From NCBI GenBank assembly GCA_963205525.1, contig CAUJJP010000160.1:1-43006 (forward strand): 43,006 nucleotides of DNA. Reading direction: 5' to 3'. Source of the DNA: Pseudomonadota bacterium (GTDB lineage Bacteria > Pseudomonadota > Gammaproteobacteria > Burkholderiales > Burkholderiaceae). A model generated the notes under the pieces. It worked only from the letters and a program-made list of their open reading frames with translations, did no database searches and was not told the DNA's origin. Every line of letters starts with the position of its first letter. The first letter of the stretch is position 1. The translations under genes and the position numbers were made by a program. Of the stretch, positions 19,873-33,294 are shown piece by piece.

Positions 19873-19907
19873 CGCACCGGTCCTGCACCCAGGTCCAGCG
19901 GGCGCCC

Positions 19908-20270
19908 TCAGGCAGCGCGCGCGGGCGCGAAGATGCGCTCGATCGCGGCGTCGATCACGATGCCGCACAGGCTGTAGATCAGCGAGCCTATGAGCGCCGC
20001 GCCGAAGCCGGCCACCGACAACCCGGACAGCAGGTGCGCGGCCGACCAGAACATGGCGGCGTTGATGACGAACAGGAACAGGCCCAGGGTGAGCAGCGTC
20101 ACCGGCAGCGTCAGCAGCACCAGCAGCGGCCGCACCAGGGTGTTGAGCAGGCCCAGCACCAGGGCCGCGAGCATCGCGCTGCCGAAGCTGGCGACCGCCA
20201 CCCCGGGGTAGAGGTAGGCCACGAAGAGCAGGGCGGCGGCCAGCAGCAGCCAGCGGGTGATGAGGCGCAT
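19908..20270 (-). CDS. Small four-helix membrane protein, phage holin 4-like family
   Basis: A 120-residue, almost entirely hydrophobic protein with four predicted transmembrane segments (about 8-26, 31-50, 56-78, 88-112). It carries the family-typical [21 protein letters not shown] stretch (shown in two overlapping parts: [10 protein letters not shown] and [11 protein letters not shown]). This matches the YvlD/holin-4 superfamily of bacterial membrane proteins of unknown role. The name does not imply phage: no phage genes surround it. It is convergent with the nitrilase gene. Confidence 0.85.
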   Translation of the reverse strand: MRLITRWLLLAAALLFVAYLYPGVAVASFGSAMLAALVLGLLNTLVRPLLVLLTLPVTLLTLGLFLFVINAAMFWSAAHLLSGLSVAGFGAALIGSLIYSLCGIVIDAAIERIFAPARAA

Positions 20271-20403
20271 GGCGCAAGCTTAACCGGCCGCGGGCATGGC
20301 CCTTCCGTGCGCGCCCCGGACCCCGCGTGCCGGCGGGCCCGCTGCGCCCCCTGAACCGGGGTGCGCGCGGCGGCGCGCCGCCGCCTATGCTGGGAGCCTG
20401 CCC

Positions 20404-20703
20404 ATGTCGTCCCTCATCGCCACCTTGCAGGTCTTTCTGTTGCTGTGCGCGCTGCCGCTGGCGATGCTGGCGTTCCACACCTCGCGCGCGCGGCGCAGCC
20501 GGCACGGCAGCTATCTGGCGCTGGCCAGCGTGCTGGCGCTGCTGGCGGCGATGGGGGCGCTGGTCAGCCTGTCGCTGCTGCTCGCCGAAGACGACGCGCT
20601 GGACCCGATGCTGGGCTTCGCGACCCCGGCGCTGACGCTCGCGGCCTGCGGCTATGTGCTGCGCCGCAGCACCAGCCAGACGCGGCGCCGGCGGCCCGGT
20701 TAA
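20404..20703 (+). CDS. Small hypothetical membrane protein
   Basis: A 99-residue protein that I do not recognise. Three hydrophobic segments are visible (about 5-24, 38-62 and 70-86), separated by short basic loops, with an Arg-rich C-terminus. The start is supported by GGGAG seven bases upstream and a -10-like TATGCT at 20386-20391. It lies between the divergent holin-4-like gene and the aldo/keto reductase, whose start is 32 bp downstream, so both may share a transcript. Reality is supported only by composition and spacing. Confidence 0.55.
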   Translation: MSSLIATLQVFLLLCALPLAMLAFHTSRARRSRHGSYLALASVLALLAAMGALVSLSLLLAEDDALDPMLGFATPALTLAACGYVLRRSTSQTRRRRPG

Positions 20704-20734
20704 GCTCGGCCGCTTCGTTCCTCCGGAGCCCCCC

Positions 20735-21721
20735 ATGCAATACCGCCGTCTCGGCCGGGCCGGGCTGCGCGTCAGCGCGCTTTCGCTCGGCTCCTGGGTC
20801 ACCTATCACAACCAGGTCGACGTCAAGTCGGCGGCCGAGATGCTGGCCGCCGCCTACGACGCCGGGATCAACTTCTTCGACAACGCCGAGGCCTACGCCG
20901 GCGGGCGCAGCGAGGAGATCATGGGCGCGGCGATCCGCCAGCTCGGCTGGCCGCGGCTGAACTACGTCGTCTCGTCCAAGTACTTCTGGGGCCTGGACCG
21001 CGAGGGCGATGCCGTGAACCGGCGCGACACCCTCAACCGAAAGTACCTGATGCAGGCGGTGGACGGCAGCCTGAAGCGCTTCGGCCTCGAGCACATCGAC
21101 CTCGTGTACTGCCACCGCAGCGACCCGCACACGCCGATCGAGGAGACGGTGCGGGCGATGAACGACATCATCTGCCAGGGCAAGGCCTTGTACTGGGGCA
21201 CCAGCCAGTGGAGCGCGGCCGACATCCGCGCCGCCTGGGACATCGCCGATCGCCACGGCTGGCACCGGCCGGTGGTCGAGCAGCCGCAGTACCACCTGCT
21301 GCACCGCAGGCGCGTCGAGCAGGACTACGCGCGCCTGTACGAGGACATCGGCCTCGGCCTCACGACCTGGAGCCCGCTGGCCAGCGGTCTGCTCAGCGGC
21401 AAGTACGTCGCCGGCATCCCGGCCGACAGCCGCGGTGCGCTGGAGCACATGGCCTTTCTGCGCAAGGACCTGACCGACGCCGCGGCCAACGCCGCGGTGG
21501 CGCAGCTGGCGCCGATCGCGGCCGAGCTCGGCGCCACGCTGGCGCAGCTGGCGATCGCCTGGGTGGCGTCCAATCCGCGCGTGAGCAGCGTCATCACCGG
21601 CGCCTCGCGCATCGCCCAGCTGCACGACAACCTGGGCGCGCTGGCGCTGCTGGACAAGCTCACGCCCGAGCTCAAGGCGCGCATCGACGCCATCACCGCG
21701 CCGGTGGTCGACCGCGTCTGA
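20735..21721 (+). CDS. Aldo/keto reductase (potassium-channel beta-subunit-like branch)
   Basis: A 328-residue NADPH-dependent oxidoreductase with an (alpha/beta)8 fold. The AKR catalytic tetrad is visible: Asp49 and Tyr54 in FFDNAEAY, Lys82 in SSKYFW, and His127 in DLVYCHRSD. The sequence style ([20 protein letters not shown] start, [17 protein letters not shown] near the end) is that of the voltage-gated K+ channel beta-subunit/YghZ branch. In bacteria this branch reduces aldehydes such as methylglyoxal; the actual substrate is unknown. A CGGAG ribosome site precedes the ATG. Confidence 0.94.
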   Translation: MQYRRLGRAGLRVSALSLGSWVTYHNQVDVKSAAEMLAAAYDAGINFFDNAEAYAGGRSEEIMGAAIRQLGWPRLNYVVSSKYFWGLDREGDAVNRRDTLNRKYLMQAVDGSLKRFGLEHIDLVYCHRSDPHTPIEETVRAMNDIICQGKALYWGTSQWSAADIRAAWDIADRHGWHRPVVEQPQYHLLHRRRVEQDYARLYEDIGLGLTTWSPLASGLLSGKYVAGIPADSRGALEHMAFLRKDLTDAAANAAVAQLAPIAAELGATLAQLAIAWVASNPRVSSVITGASRIAQLHDNLGALALLDKLTPELKARIDAITAPVVDRV

Positions 21722-21763
21722 TTTGCCGGCCCCGAGACGGGCGTGGGGCGCGCGCGCCGAGGT

Positions 21764-22435
21764 TCAGGCGTTCAGCGCCGCCCAGCGCTCGGGGGTGCCG
21801 ACATCGGTCCACGCCCCCGCCCAGCGCCGGCCGCCTGCGCGGCCGGCGGCGATGGCGGATTCCAGCAGCGGGCGCAGCGCCAGCCGCGTCCCCGGCGCCA
21901 CGCCCTCGAACATCGAGCGCCGGAACAGGCCGACGCTGGCCCAGGTGTAGCGCGGGTCGCAGGCGCCGCTGCGCAGCCGGCCGGCGGCGTCGATGCCGAA
22001 GTCGCCCAGCGGGTGATGCGCCGGGTTGTCCACCATCCACAGCAGGCAGTCGAGGTCGCCGGCGAGCGCACCCTGGAACCCGAAGCCGGGCAGGAAGACG
22101 TCGCCGGAGACGACCCAGAACACCTCGGCCAGCCGCGGCAAGGCCTTGGCGATGCCGCCCGCGGTCTCCAGCGCGCCGCCGTGGTCGCGCCCCTCCATCG
22201 AGTAGTGCAGGCGCAGCCCGAAGCGCGCGCCGTCGCCGAGCGCGGGGGCGAACTGCTCCTCCAGCCAGGCGGTGTTGATGACGACCTCGCGCACCCCGGC
22301 GGCCGCCAGCGCCTGCAGATGCCACTCGATCAGCGGCCGCCCGCGCACCGCCAGCAGCGGCTTGGGGCAGCGGTCGGTGTGCGGGCGCAGGCGTTCGCCG
22401 CGGCCGGCGGCGAGGATGATGGCGGTGGCAGGCAT
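21764..22435 (-). CDS. murU: Sugar-1-phosphate nucleotidyltransferase, MurU-like
   Basis: A 223-residue nucleotidyltransferase with the hallmark AIILAAGRGERLRPHTDRCP followed by KPLLAVRGRPLIEW, and a metal/phosphate motif SGDVF near residue 110. Length and motifs match N-acetylmuramate alpha-1-phosphate uridylyltransferase of the peptidoglycan recycling pathway. The usual partner kinase gene amgK is not adjacent; instead a hemerythrin gene lies 5 bp upstream. A mannose- or glucose-1-phosphate transferase is an alternative. Confidence 0.8.
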   Translation of the reverse strand: MPATAIILAAGRGERLRPHTDRCPKPLLAVRGRPLIEWHLQALAAAGVREVVINTAWLEEQFAPALGDGARFGLRLHYSMEGRDHGGALETAGGIAKALPRLAEVFWVVSGDVFLPGFGFQGALAGDLDCLLWMVDNPAHHPLGDFGIDAAGRLRSGACDPRYTWASVGLFRRSMFEGVAPGTRLALRPLLESAIAAGRAGGRRWAGAWTDVGTPERWAALNA

Positions 22436-22440
22436 CGGGT

Positions 22441-23016
22441 TCACAGGGTGTAGCCGATGGCCGGGCCGGCGGCGGCGATGCGCGCGAACAGGGCACGGTA
22501 CTCGTCGGCCGGCTCGCAGCCGGTGAGCGGGTCGCGATTCGCCTCGAAGGCGGCATCCAGCGCCGCCCAGTCCTCGGCGTCCAGGTGCTCGCGCGCGGCC
22601 GGCAGCACCTGCACCTCCTCGGTCGCCATGTGCTCCAGGTAGAAGCCGATGTAGTGCTGCAACGCCATCTCGAAGGCCTCGCGCCGCGACTCGCCCATCA
22701 CCTCGAAGGCCAGCAGCGCGCGCTCGAGGCCGCGGATCAATGCCTCGCCGCGCGCGTGCTCGGCATCCAGCCGGTCGAGCACCGCGGCGAGCGCCGGCGC
22801 GCGCGCACGCAGGCGCGGGAACAGCAGCGCGCTCTCCTTGTGGTGGTGCAGCCGCTCGGGGAACTCGTCGATGTAGAACACCATCGCGCGCAGGACCTCG
22901 AAGTCGGGCCGCGTGCCGAGCCGGCGCGCGTGCGCCAGCAGCATGGACAGCGCGCGCAGCACGGCCGCCAGCGCCTGGTGCTCGTCGCGGATGATCTCGA
23001 GGGTGCGGATGTGCAT
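22441..23016 (-). CDS. Hemerythrin-like domain protein
   Basis: A 191-residue four-helix protein with the diiron ligand pattern of hemerythrin HHE domains: His13 in RDEHQAL, His57-59 and Glu61 in RLHHHKES, His87 in DAEHARGE, and His121, His129 and Glu133/134 in HYIGFYLEHMATEE. It probably binds oxygen, nitric oxide or iron in the cytoplasm. The ATG at 23016 was chosen because the family starts just before this first helix; an upstream in-frame extension would overlap the tkt promoter region. It is divergent from tkt and 5 bp upstream of murU, likely co-transcribed. Confidence 0.9.
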   Translation of the reverse strand: MHIRTLEIIRDEHQALAAVLRALSMLLAHARRLGTRPDFEVLRAMVFYIDEFPERLHHHKESALLFPRLRARAPALAAVLDRLDAEHARGEALIRGLERALLAFEVMGESRREAFEMALQHYIGFYLEHMATEEVQVLPAAREHLDAEDWAALDAAFEANRDPLTGCEPADEYRALFARIAAAGPAIGYTL

Positions 23017-23126
23017 GGTGGCGGCGCGGCCCGGGCCTGCGGTGTCCGCCCGGTGTCCAGCCTGAAATACGGCATTGTGCGCGGCCCTTAGAATGACGGG
23101 TTTTCCCGCAGCCGCCCGAGGTCCGC

Positions 23127-26178
<3,052 letters not shown>

Positions 26179-26204
26179 AGCCGCGCCCGGCGCCTGCGCA
26201 GCAC

Positions 26205-26224
26205 ACGGGGCCCGAGGGCCCCGT
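26205..26224 (+). terminator. Terminator hairpin after gap
   Basis: A perfect 8-bp GC-rich stem ACGGGGCC/GGCCCCGT with loop CGAG lies 27 bp past the gap stop codon. The following T-tract is poor (TGTCAGTT), so termination may rely on the hairpin or on Rho. Confidence 0.6.
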
Positions 26225-26283
26225 TGTCAGTTCTGTGGCCTGCGCGCTCCGCGCTCGGGCTGGCGCCTTGCCCGGCGTCCCTT

Positions 26284-26331
26284 CAGCCTCGTTTGCAGCC
26301 TCGTTTCCAGCCCCGTTTCCGGCCCCGTTTC
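26284..26331. repeat. Four 12-bp tandem repeats upstream of the subtilase gene
   Basis: Four degenerate copies of CAGCCTCGTTTC-like units (26284-26295, 26296-26307, 26308-26319, 26320-26331; later copies read CAGCCCCGTTTC and CGGCCCCGTTTC). They end 39 bp before the protease ATG. The unit is a multiple of three, so it could also be read as an N-terminal extension, but that extension would precede a good signal peptide and is unlikely to be translated. Confidence 0.85.
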
Positions 26332-26370
26332 CGGCGCTGCGGCCGCGTCGGCGCCGCCTACACTGGCCGC

Positions 26371-28302
26371 ATGAACCTCCTGCGCCGCTGCCTGACCGCC
26401 TGTGTCCTCATGCTGCCGCTGGCGGCGGCGCCGCAGGCGCGCGTGATCGTCGCCTTCAAGCCCGACGCGGCGCTGCTGCAGACGCAGGCACGCCCGCTCT
26501 CGGCGGAGAGCGCACCGCGCCAGGCCGAGCGGCTGCAGCAGCGCGCGAACGCGCTCGCGGCGCGCGCCGGGCTGCCGCTGCGTGCCGGCGCGCGCATCAC
26601 CGAGCGTTGGCAGGTGGTGCAGGCCGAGGGCCTGGACAGCCAGACCCTGGCGCAGCGCCTGGCGGGCCACCCGGACGTCGCCTGGGCCGTGCCCGACCAG
26701 CGCCGGCGTGCCCTGCGGGTTCCGAACGACCCGCTGTACCCGGCGCTGGCCGACGGCTCGCGGCCGCAGGGGCCGGACGCCGGCCAGTGGTACCTGCGCG
26801 CCCCCGACGCGGGCTTCCCTGCGGCGGCAAACGCCGAGGCGGCCTGGGACCGCAGCAGCGGTGCTGGTGTCGTGGTCGCCGTCATCGACACCGGGGTGCG
26901 GCTGGATCACCCCGACCTGCAGGGCCGGTTGCTGGCGGGCATCGACACCATCGCCGACATCGCGACCGCGAACGACGGCGGCGGCGCCGACACCGACCCC
27001 AGCGACCCCGGAGACTGGATCAGCGCCGCCGAGGACCGCGCAGGCGGTTTTGCCGGCTGCGGCGAAAGCACCAGCTCCTGGCACGGCACCCAGGTCGCCA
27101 CCATCGCCGCCGCGCGCGCCGACGATGCCATCGGCATGGCCGGTACCGCGCACGGCGCGCGCATCGTCCCGGTGCGGGTGCTGGGCAAGTGCGGCGGCTA
27201 CGACTCCGACATCGTCGCCGGCATGCTCTGGGCGGCCGGGCTGGAGCGCACGGCCGGGGTGGCCAACGCCAACCCGGCGCGCGTGCTCAACCTCAGCCTG
27301 GGCGGTGCCGGCCTGTGCAGCCAGGTCTACGTGGACGCCGTGCGGCGCATCAACGATGCCGGTGCGGTGGTGGTGGCGGCGGCCGGCAACGACGCCGGCC
27401 AGGCGGTGGGCACGCCGGCCAACTGCCCGGGCGTGATCGGGGTCGGCGGGCTGCGCCACGTCGGCACCAAGGTCGGCTTCAGCGACCTCGGGCCCGAGAT
27501 CGCGATCAGCGCGCCCGGCGGCAACTGCGTGTTCGACAGCGAGACCCAGCCCTGCCGCTACCCCATCCTGGCCGGCAGCAACCTCGGCACCCAGGGGCCG
27601 GCGGCGTCGGGCTGGACCGACAGCAGCAACTACAGCGTGGGCACCAGCTTCGCCAGCCCCATCGTCGCCGGCGCCGCGGCCCTGGTGTTCGCGCACCGCC
27701 CGGCGCTGGAACCGGCTGAACTGCTGCAGGTGCTGCAGGACAGTGCGCGCCCCTTCCCGCAAAGCGGCGCCAGCAACCTGCCGCTGGACGAGACGCCGGT
27801 GCCGGCCTGCCGCGCGCCCGACGCCAGCGAGCAGCTGCAGTGCTACTGCCAGGTCGGGCTGTGCGGTGCCGGCATGCTGGACGCGGCCGGCGCGCTGGCC
27901 GCCAGCGACGGCGCCTTCGCCCGCATCGCGCTGCGCACCGCGACGCCCACCGCCGACACCAGCGTGCTGCTGGACGGCGGCGCCAGCCTGCCGGGCAGCG
28001 CGCAGACACTCACCCGCTATGCCTGGCGCATCGTCGACGGCGGCGGCATCGTGAGCGGTTTCAGCGGCGCGACCAACGCCGCCCAGGCCAGCCTGCAGCC
28101 ACGCGCCGCCGGCCAGATCACGGTCGAGCTGGAGGTCGGCGACAGCGGCGGCGGCCGCGCGATCACGCGCAGCACGATAGACGTCGCCGCGAACCCGAAC
28201 CCGACGCCCAAGCCCGCTGGCAGCGGCGGCGGCGCAATGGGCGCAGGCTGGCTGCTCGCGCTGGCGGCGGCGGCGCTCGTGCTGCGGCGGATCGAGGCCT
28301 AG
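26371..28302 (+). CDS. Secreted S8 subtilisin-like protease with GlyGly-CTERM signal
   Basis: A 643-residue exported serine protease. A signal peptide (about 1-23) precedes a propeptide-like region (about 24-125). The peptidase S8 domain follows, with the triad Asp173 (VAVIDTGV), His238 (SSWHGTQVA) and Ser426 (VGTSFASP), and the oxyanion Asn340 (AAAGND). A beta-rich PKD/Ig-like region (about 520-605) follows, then the C-terminal tripartite signal: GSGGGAMG (from residue 617), a hydrophobic helix and RRIEA. This is the GlyGly-CTERM sorting tag recognised by rhombosortase, whose gene is in the same window. Substrates and final location (secreted or surface-attached) are inferred. A -10-like TACACT at 26359-26364 lies 6 bp before the ATG. 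Confidence 0.93.
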   Translation: MNLLRRCLTACVLMLPLAAAPQARVIVAFKPDAALLQTQARPLSAESAPRQAERLQQRANALAARAGLPLRAGARITERWQVVQAEGLDSQTLAQRLAGHPDVAWAVPDQRRRALRVPNDPLYPALADGSRPQGPDAGQWYLRAPDAGFPAAANAEAAWDRSSGAGVVVAVIDTGVRLDHPDLQGRLLAGIDTIADIATANDGGGADTDPSDPGDWISAAEDRAGGFAGCGESTSSWHGTQVATIAAARADDAIGMAGTAHGARIVPVRVLGKCGGYDSDIVAGMLWAAGLERTAGVANANPARVLNLSLGGAGLCSQVYVDAVRRINDAGAVVVAAAGNDAGQAVGTPANCPGVIGVGGLRHVGTKVGFSDLGPEIAISAPGGNCVFDSETQPCRYPILAGSNLGTQGPAASGWTDSSNYSVGTSFASPIVAGAAALVFAHRPALEPAELLQVLQDSARPFPQSGASNLPLDETPVPACRAPDASEQLQCYCQVGLCGAGMLDAAGALAASDGAFARIALRTATPTADTSVLLDGGASLPGSAQTLTRYAWRIVDGGGIVSGFSGATNAAQASLQPRAAGQITVELEVGDSGGGRAITRSTIDVAANPNPTPKPAGSGGGAMGAGWLLALAAAALVLRRIEA

Positions 28303-28312
28303 GGCTGGCGGG

Positions 28313-28759
28313 CTAGGGGCAGGCGCTGAACAAGGGCTCGGCGGCGGCGCCGACGGGCGCGATCAGGGCGTCGCGCTCGGCGCTGCTGGCGTCGCTCACG
28401 CGCAGCCGGGTGCCTTCACCGCCTTCACTGGTTTCACCGCTTTCACCGCTCTTTCCGTCACCCTGCACGCGCAGCCAGCGCGGCTCGGCGATGCCGGCAG
28501 CCTGCAGCGCGGCCACGGCGGCCGCCTGCTGCGCCGCGTCGGCCAGCAGCACCGACTGCAGGCAATGGCGGGCCGCGCTGCCCTTGGCGGCGGGCAGCAC
28601 CGTCACCGTCTGTGGTCGCAGCTGCCGGGCCAGGCGCTGCGGCTCGCGCTGCGCCTGCTCGTCCGGCAGCGGCAGCCAGCCGCTCGGCAGCCAGCCCTCG
28701 CCGGCCGCCCACCACCAGGCGTTGGCCGCCAGCAGCAGCACGAACAGCAGCCTCAGCAT
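28313..28759 (-). CDS. SPOR-like anchored protein downstream of birA
   Basis: A 148-residue protein with an N-terminal hydrophobic anchor (about 1-19) and a short region reminiscent of a SPOR domain (CLQSVLLADAAQQAAAVAAL near residues 66-85). SPOR domains bind peptidoglycan at septa. Between the SPOR-like part and the C-terminus is a Gly/Ser/Glu-rich linker encoded by a 9-bp tandem repeat. It overlaps birA by 7 bp and is convergent with the subtilase gene (10-bp gap). The SPOR assignment is moderate, from position and pattern. Confidence 0.7.
   Translation of the reverse strand: MLRLLFVLLLAANAWWWAAGEGWLPSGWLPLPDEQAQREPQRLARQLRPQTVTVLPAAKGSAARHCLQSVLLADAAQQAAAVAALQAAGIAEPRWLRVQGDGKSGESGETSEGGEGTRLRVSDASSAERDALIAPVGAAAEPLFSACP
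28413..28457. repeat. 9-bp coding tandem repeat in the SPOR-like gene
   Basis: Five degenerate 9-bp units of the form CTTTCACCG lie at 28413-28421, 28422-28430, 28431-28439, 28440-28448 and 28449-28457. On the coding (minus) strand they specify a Gly/Ser/Glu/Lys linker. The unit keeps the reading frame, so copy-number change would only change linker length. Confidence 0.85.
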
Positions 28760-29706
28760 GGACGCACGCTGACCTCGCCGCTGCCCACCGCCTGCAGCCG
28801 CCCGCTGGCGTCGCGCAGCAGCAGCAGGCCCTGGGCGTCGACCCCGGCGCCGACGCCTTGCAGCTCCTGCGCCCCGTGGGTGCGCAGGGCGCGCCCGGCC
28901 AGCAGGTCGCGGCGCGCGAAGGCGGGCGCGAAGGACGCGAAGCCCTCGGCCTCAAAGCGGCGCAGCGCCTGCACCAGCGGCAGCGCCACGCGCGCCAGCA
29001 CCGCCGGCGGCGTCGCTGCGGGGTCCAGCTCGTCGACGCTGGCACGGCCGTGCGTGAGCACCGGCGCCGTGCCCGCATCCGCCGCCACGGCGCGCACGTT
29101 CAGGCCCACGCCCACCACCGCCAGGCGCTGCTTGCCCACCGGCGTGGTCTCGATCAGGATGCCGCCGAGCTTGCGGCCGCCGCCCGGCGCCGCGGCGTCG
29201 CGCAGCCAGAGGTCGTTCGGCCACTTCAGGAGCAGCCGCGGGGCGGCGGCGGGCGACTCGGCAGACCCTGGCGACACGGACGCCTCGGGCGGCGCAGGCG
29301 GTGCGGTCGGCGCAGGCGGCGCGGGCGGCTCCAGGGCGTCGGCGAGCGCGCAGCCCACCGCCAGCGACAGCCCCGACCAGCCAGTCGCCGGCTGCAGCGC
29401 CAGGGCGAGCGAGAAGGTCAGCGCGTCGCCCTCCCCGCTGTGCCAGGGCCGATCCTGGCGCCCGCGGCCCTGGGTCTGGCGCTCCGCCACCAGCAGCGTG
29501 GGCTGGAGGTCGCTGCGGCGGCGCCCCGGGTGCTCGCCGCTGCCCGGCTCGCCGCGCGCACGCGCCAGCAGCACGCTGTTGGTCGACCCGAGCTGGGCGC
29601 GCACCTCCACCTCCAGCCCCGGCAGCAGCGGCACGAGCTGCCGCCACAGCGCCTCGCTGCCCCAGTCCAGGCGTGTGCGCGCGGCCTCGATGCGCGGGCT
29701 GTCCAT
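28753..29706 (-). CDS. birA: Biotin--[acetyl-CoA-carboxylase] ligase, monofunctional
   Basis: Attaches biotin to the biotin carboxyl carrier protein. It is 317 residues. Visible are LGSTNSVLL, the biotinyl-AMP loop AERQTQGRGRQDRPWHSG (GRGR), and KWPNDLW with downstream GRKLGGILIE. The N-terminal helix-turn-helix repressor domain of E. coli BirA is absent: the sequence starts directly in the catalytic domain. A Pro/Ala-rich insertion (about residues 125-152) separates the GRGR and KWPNDLW motifs, longer than usual. The SET-domain gene lies 8 bp upstream in the same direction. Confidence 0.93.
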   Translation of the reverse strand: MDSPRIEAARTRLDWGSEALWRQLVPLLPGLEVEVRAQLGSTNSVLLARARGEPGSGEHPGRRRSDLQPTLLVAERQTQGRGRQDRPWHSGEGDALTFSLALALQPATGWSGLSLAVGCALADALEPPAPPAPTAPPAPPEASVSPGSAESPAAAPRLLLKWPNDLWLRDAAAPGGGRKLGGILIETTPVGKQRLAVVGVGLNVRAVAADAGTAPVLTHGRASVDELDPAATPPAVLARVALPLVQALRRFEAEGFASFAPAFARRDLLAGRALRTHGAQELQGVGAGVDAQGLLLLRDASGRLQAVGSGEVSVRPC

Positions 29707-29714
29707 GGCGGCGC

Positions 29715-30212
29715 TCAGCGCCCGCGCGGCGCCAGCATGGTGCCGCGGCAGTCGGCGGCGCCGCAGCGGCAGGCGTACTCGCGTTCGAGCTTGCGCGTGC
29801 GCCGGGCGTCTATCACCAGCCCGTAGTCGTAGAACAGCTCCTCGCCGGGCTGCAGGTCGCGCAGGGCGCGGATGTAGACGCGGCCGTCGTCGCTCACCTC
29901 GGATTCGCAGTTGGGCGCGCAGCCATGGTTGATCCAGCGCGCCGCGTTGCCGCCGTACTTGGCGTCGATGACGCGCTCGTCGTCGACATGGAAATAGAAG
30001 GTGTGCTGCGGCTGCGCGGGGTCGTGCGGGTGGCGGCGCAGCGCCTCCGGCCAGCTGATGAGCTCGCCGCGGTACTCGATGACGCGCGCGCCGGCGGCGA
30101 TGGCGCGGCGCGCGAAGACCCCCTTGCCGTGCACGCCCGAGCGCTTCACCTCGATCCGGCGGCCCGACGCCGCGGCGGTCCGGTTCGCGGTGGCTTGCGC
30201 GGTCTTCTTCAT
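29715..30212 (-). CDS. SET-domain protein
   Basis: A 165-residue bacterial SET-domain protein, predicted lysine methyltransferase. Seen: GKGVFARRAIAAGARVIEYR (SET-N), the AdoMet/pseudoknot motif ARWINHGCAPNCE, and LFYDYG with the catalytic tyrosine. The post-SET zinc motif CxCx4C is present as CRCGAADC. The N-terminus is short and basic. A start three codons upstream (30221) is equally possible; neither has a clear ribosome site. It is divergent from topB and upstream of birA. Substrate unknown; related bacterial SET proteins methylate nucleoid or ribosomal proteins in a few cases. Confidence 0.9.
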   Translation of the reverse strand: MKKTAQATANRTAAASGRRIEVKRSGVHGKGVFARRAIAAGARVIEYRGELISWPEALRRHPHDPAQPQHTFYFHVDDERVIDAKYGGNAARWINHGCAPNCESEVSDDGRVYIRALRDLQPGEELFYDYGLVIDARRTRKLEREYACRCGAADCRGTMLAPRGR

Positions 30213-30232
30213 TCGGTACATTGAGTCTGTGG

Positions 30233-30257
30233 GCGCGCGCGTGTGTGCGTGCGCGCG
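30233..30257. repeat. 25-bp alternating purine-pyrimidine (Z-DNA-prone) tract
   Basis: An uninterrupted run of alternating G with C or T (GCGCGCGCGTGTGTGCGTGC followed by GCGCG) occupies the 81-bp divergent region between the SET gene and topB. Such tracts adopt left-handed DNA under negative supercoiling. No good -10/-35 pair was recognised nearby for either gene. Confidence 0.85.
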
Positions 30258-30293
30258 AGAGCAGCGAATTGTAGGCAAGGACCCCGACAACCC

Positions 30294-32933
<2,640 letters not shown>

Positions 32934-33069
32934 GCCACCGGAGGCGGCCCACCCCCTCGACGGACTGGCACGCGACGGCGCCTTCCGCCTCGCCGCCGCG
33001 CTGCCCACGCGCGTGCTGCGCCCGCATGCGGTGCCGCGTTGAGCTGCGCAGGCTGTCAAGGAGGCTGCC

Positions 33070-33294
33070 ATGACCCAACCCACCGTCGACGAACTGGCGC
33101 GCCAGATCGAAGGCCTGAGTGGCGACGAGCGCGAGGAGTTGCTCAATCGCATCCTGCTGATGCCGGCCGAGGACCAGGCCGAGGTCGATGCCAGCTGGCT
33201 GGCCGAGGCCGAGCGCCGGCTGGATGCGATCGACCGCGGTGAAGACACCCCCGTGCCCTGGGAGCAGGTCCGCGGCGAGCTCGGGCTGAAGTGA
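33070..33294 (+). CDS. Addiction-module antitoxin (putative)
   Basis: A 74-residue acidic protein of the addiction-module component family that pairs with ParE/RelE toxins. It starts MTQPTVDELARQIEGLSGDE and has a helical acidic C-terminus ending PWEQVRGELGLK. An AAGGAG ribosome site is about 8 bases before the ATG. Its stop overlaps the toxin start by 4 bp. The classic pattern, acidic antitoxin first then toxin, supports the call. Confidence 0.85.
   Translation: MTQPTVDELARQIEGLSGDEREELLNRILLMPAEDQAEVDASWLAEAERRLDAIDRGEDTPVPWEQVRGELGLK

Noticed and set aside
19908..20270. Prophage holin
   Set aside because: The protein only belongs to a holin-4-like family; no lysis, capsid or integrase genes are present, and the flanks are housekeeping genes.
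32934..33042. Remnant of a gene between topB and the antitoxin (frame ending RVLRPHAVPR)
   Set aside because: Too short to assign, with no start or homology that I can recognise; may be non-coding leader.
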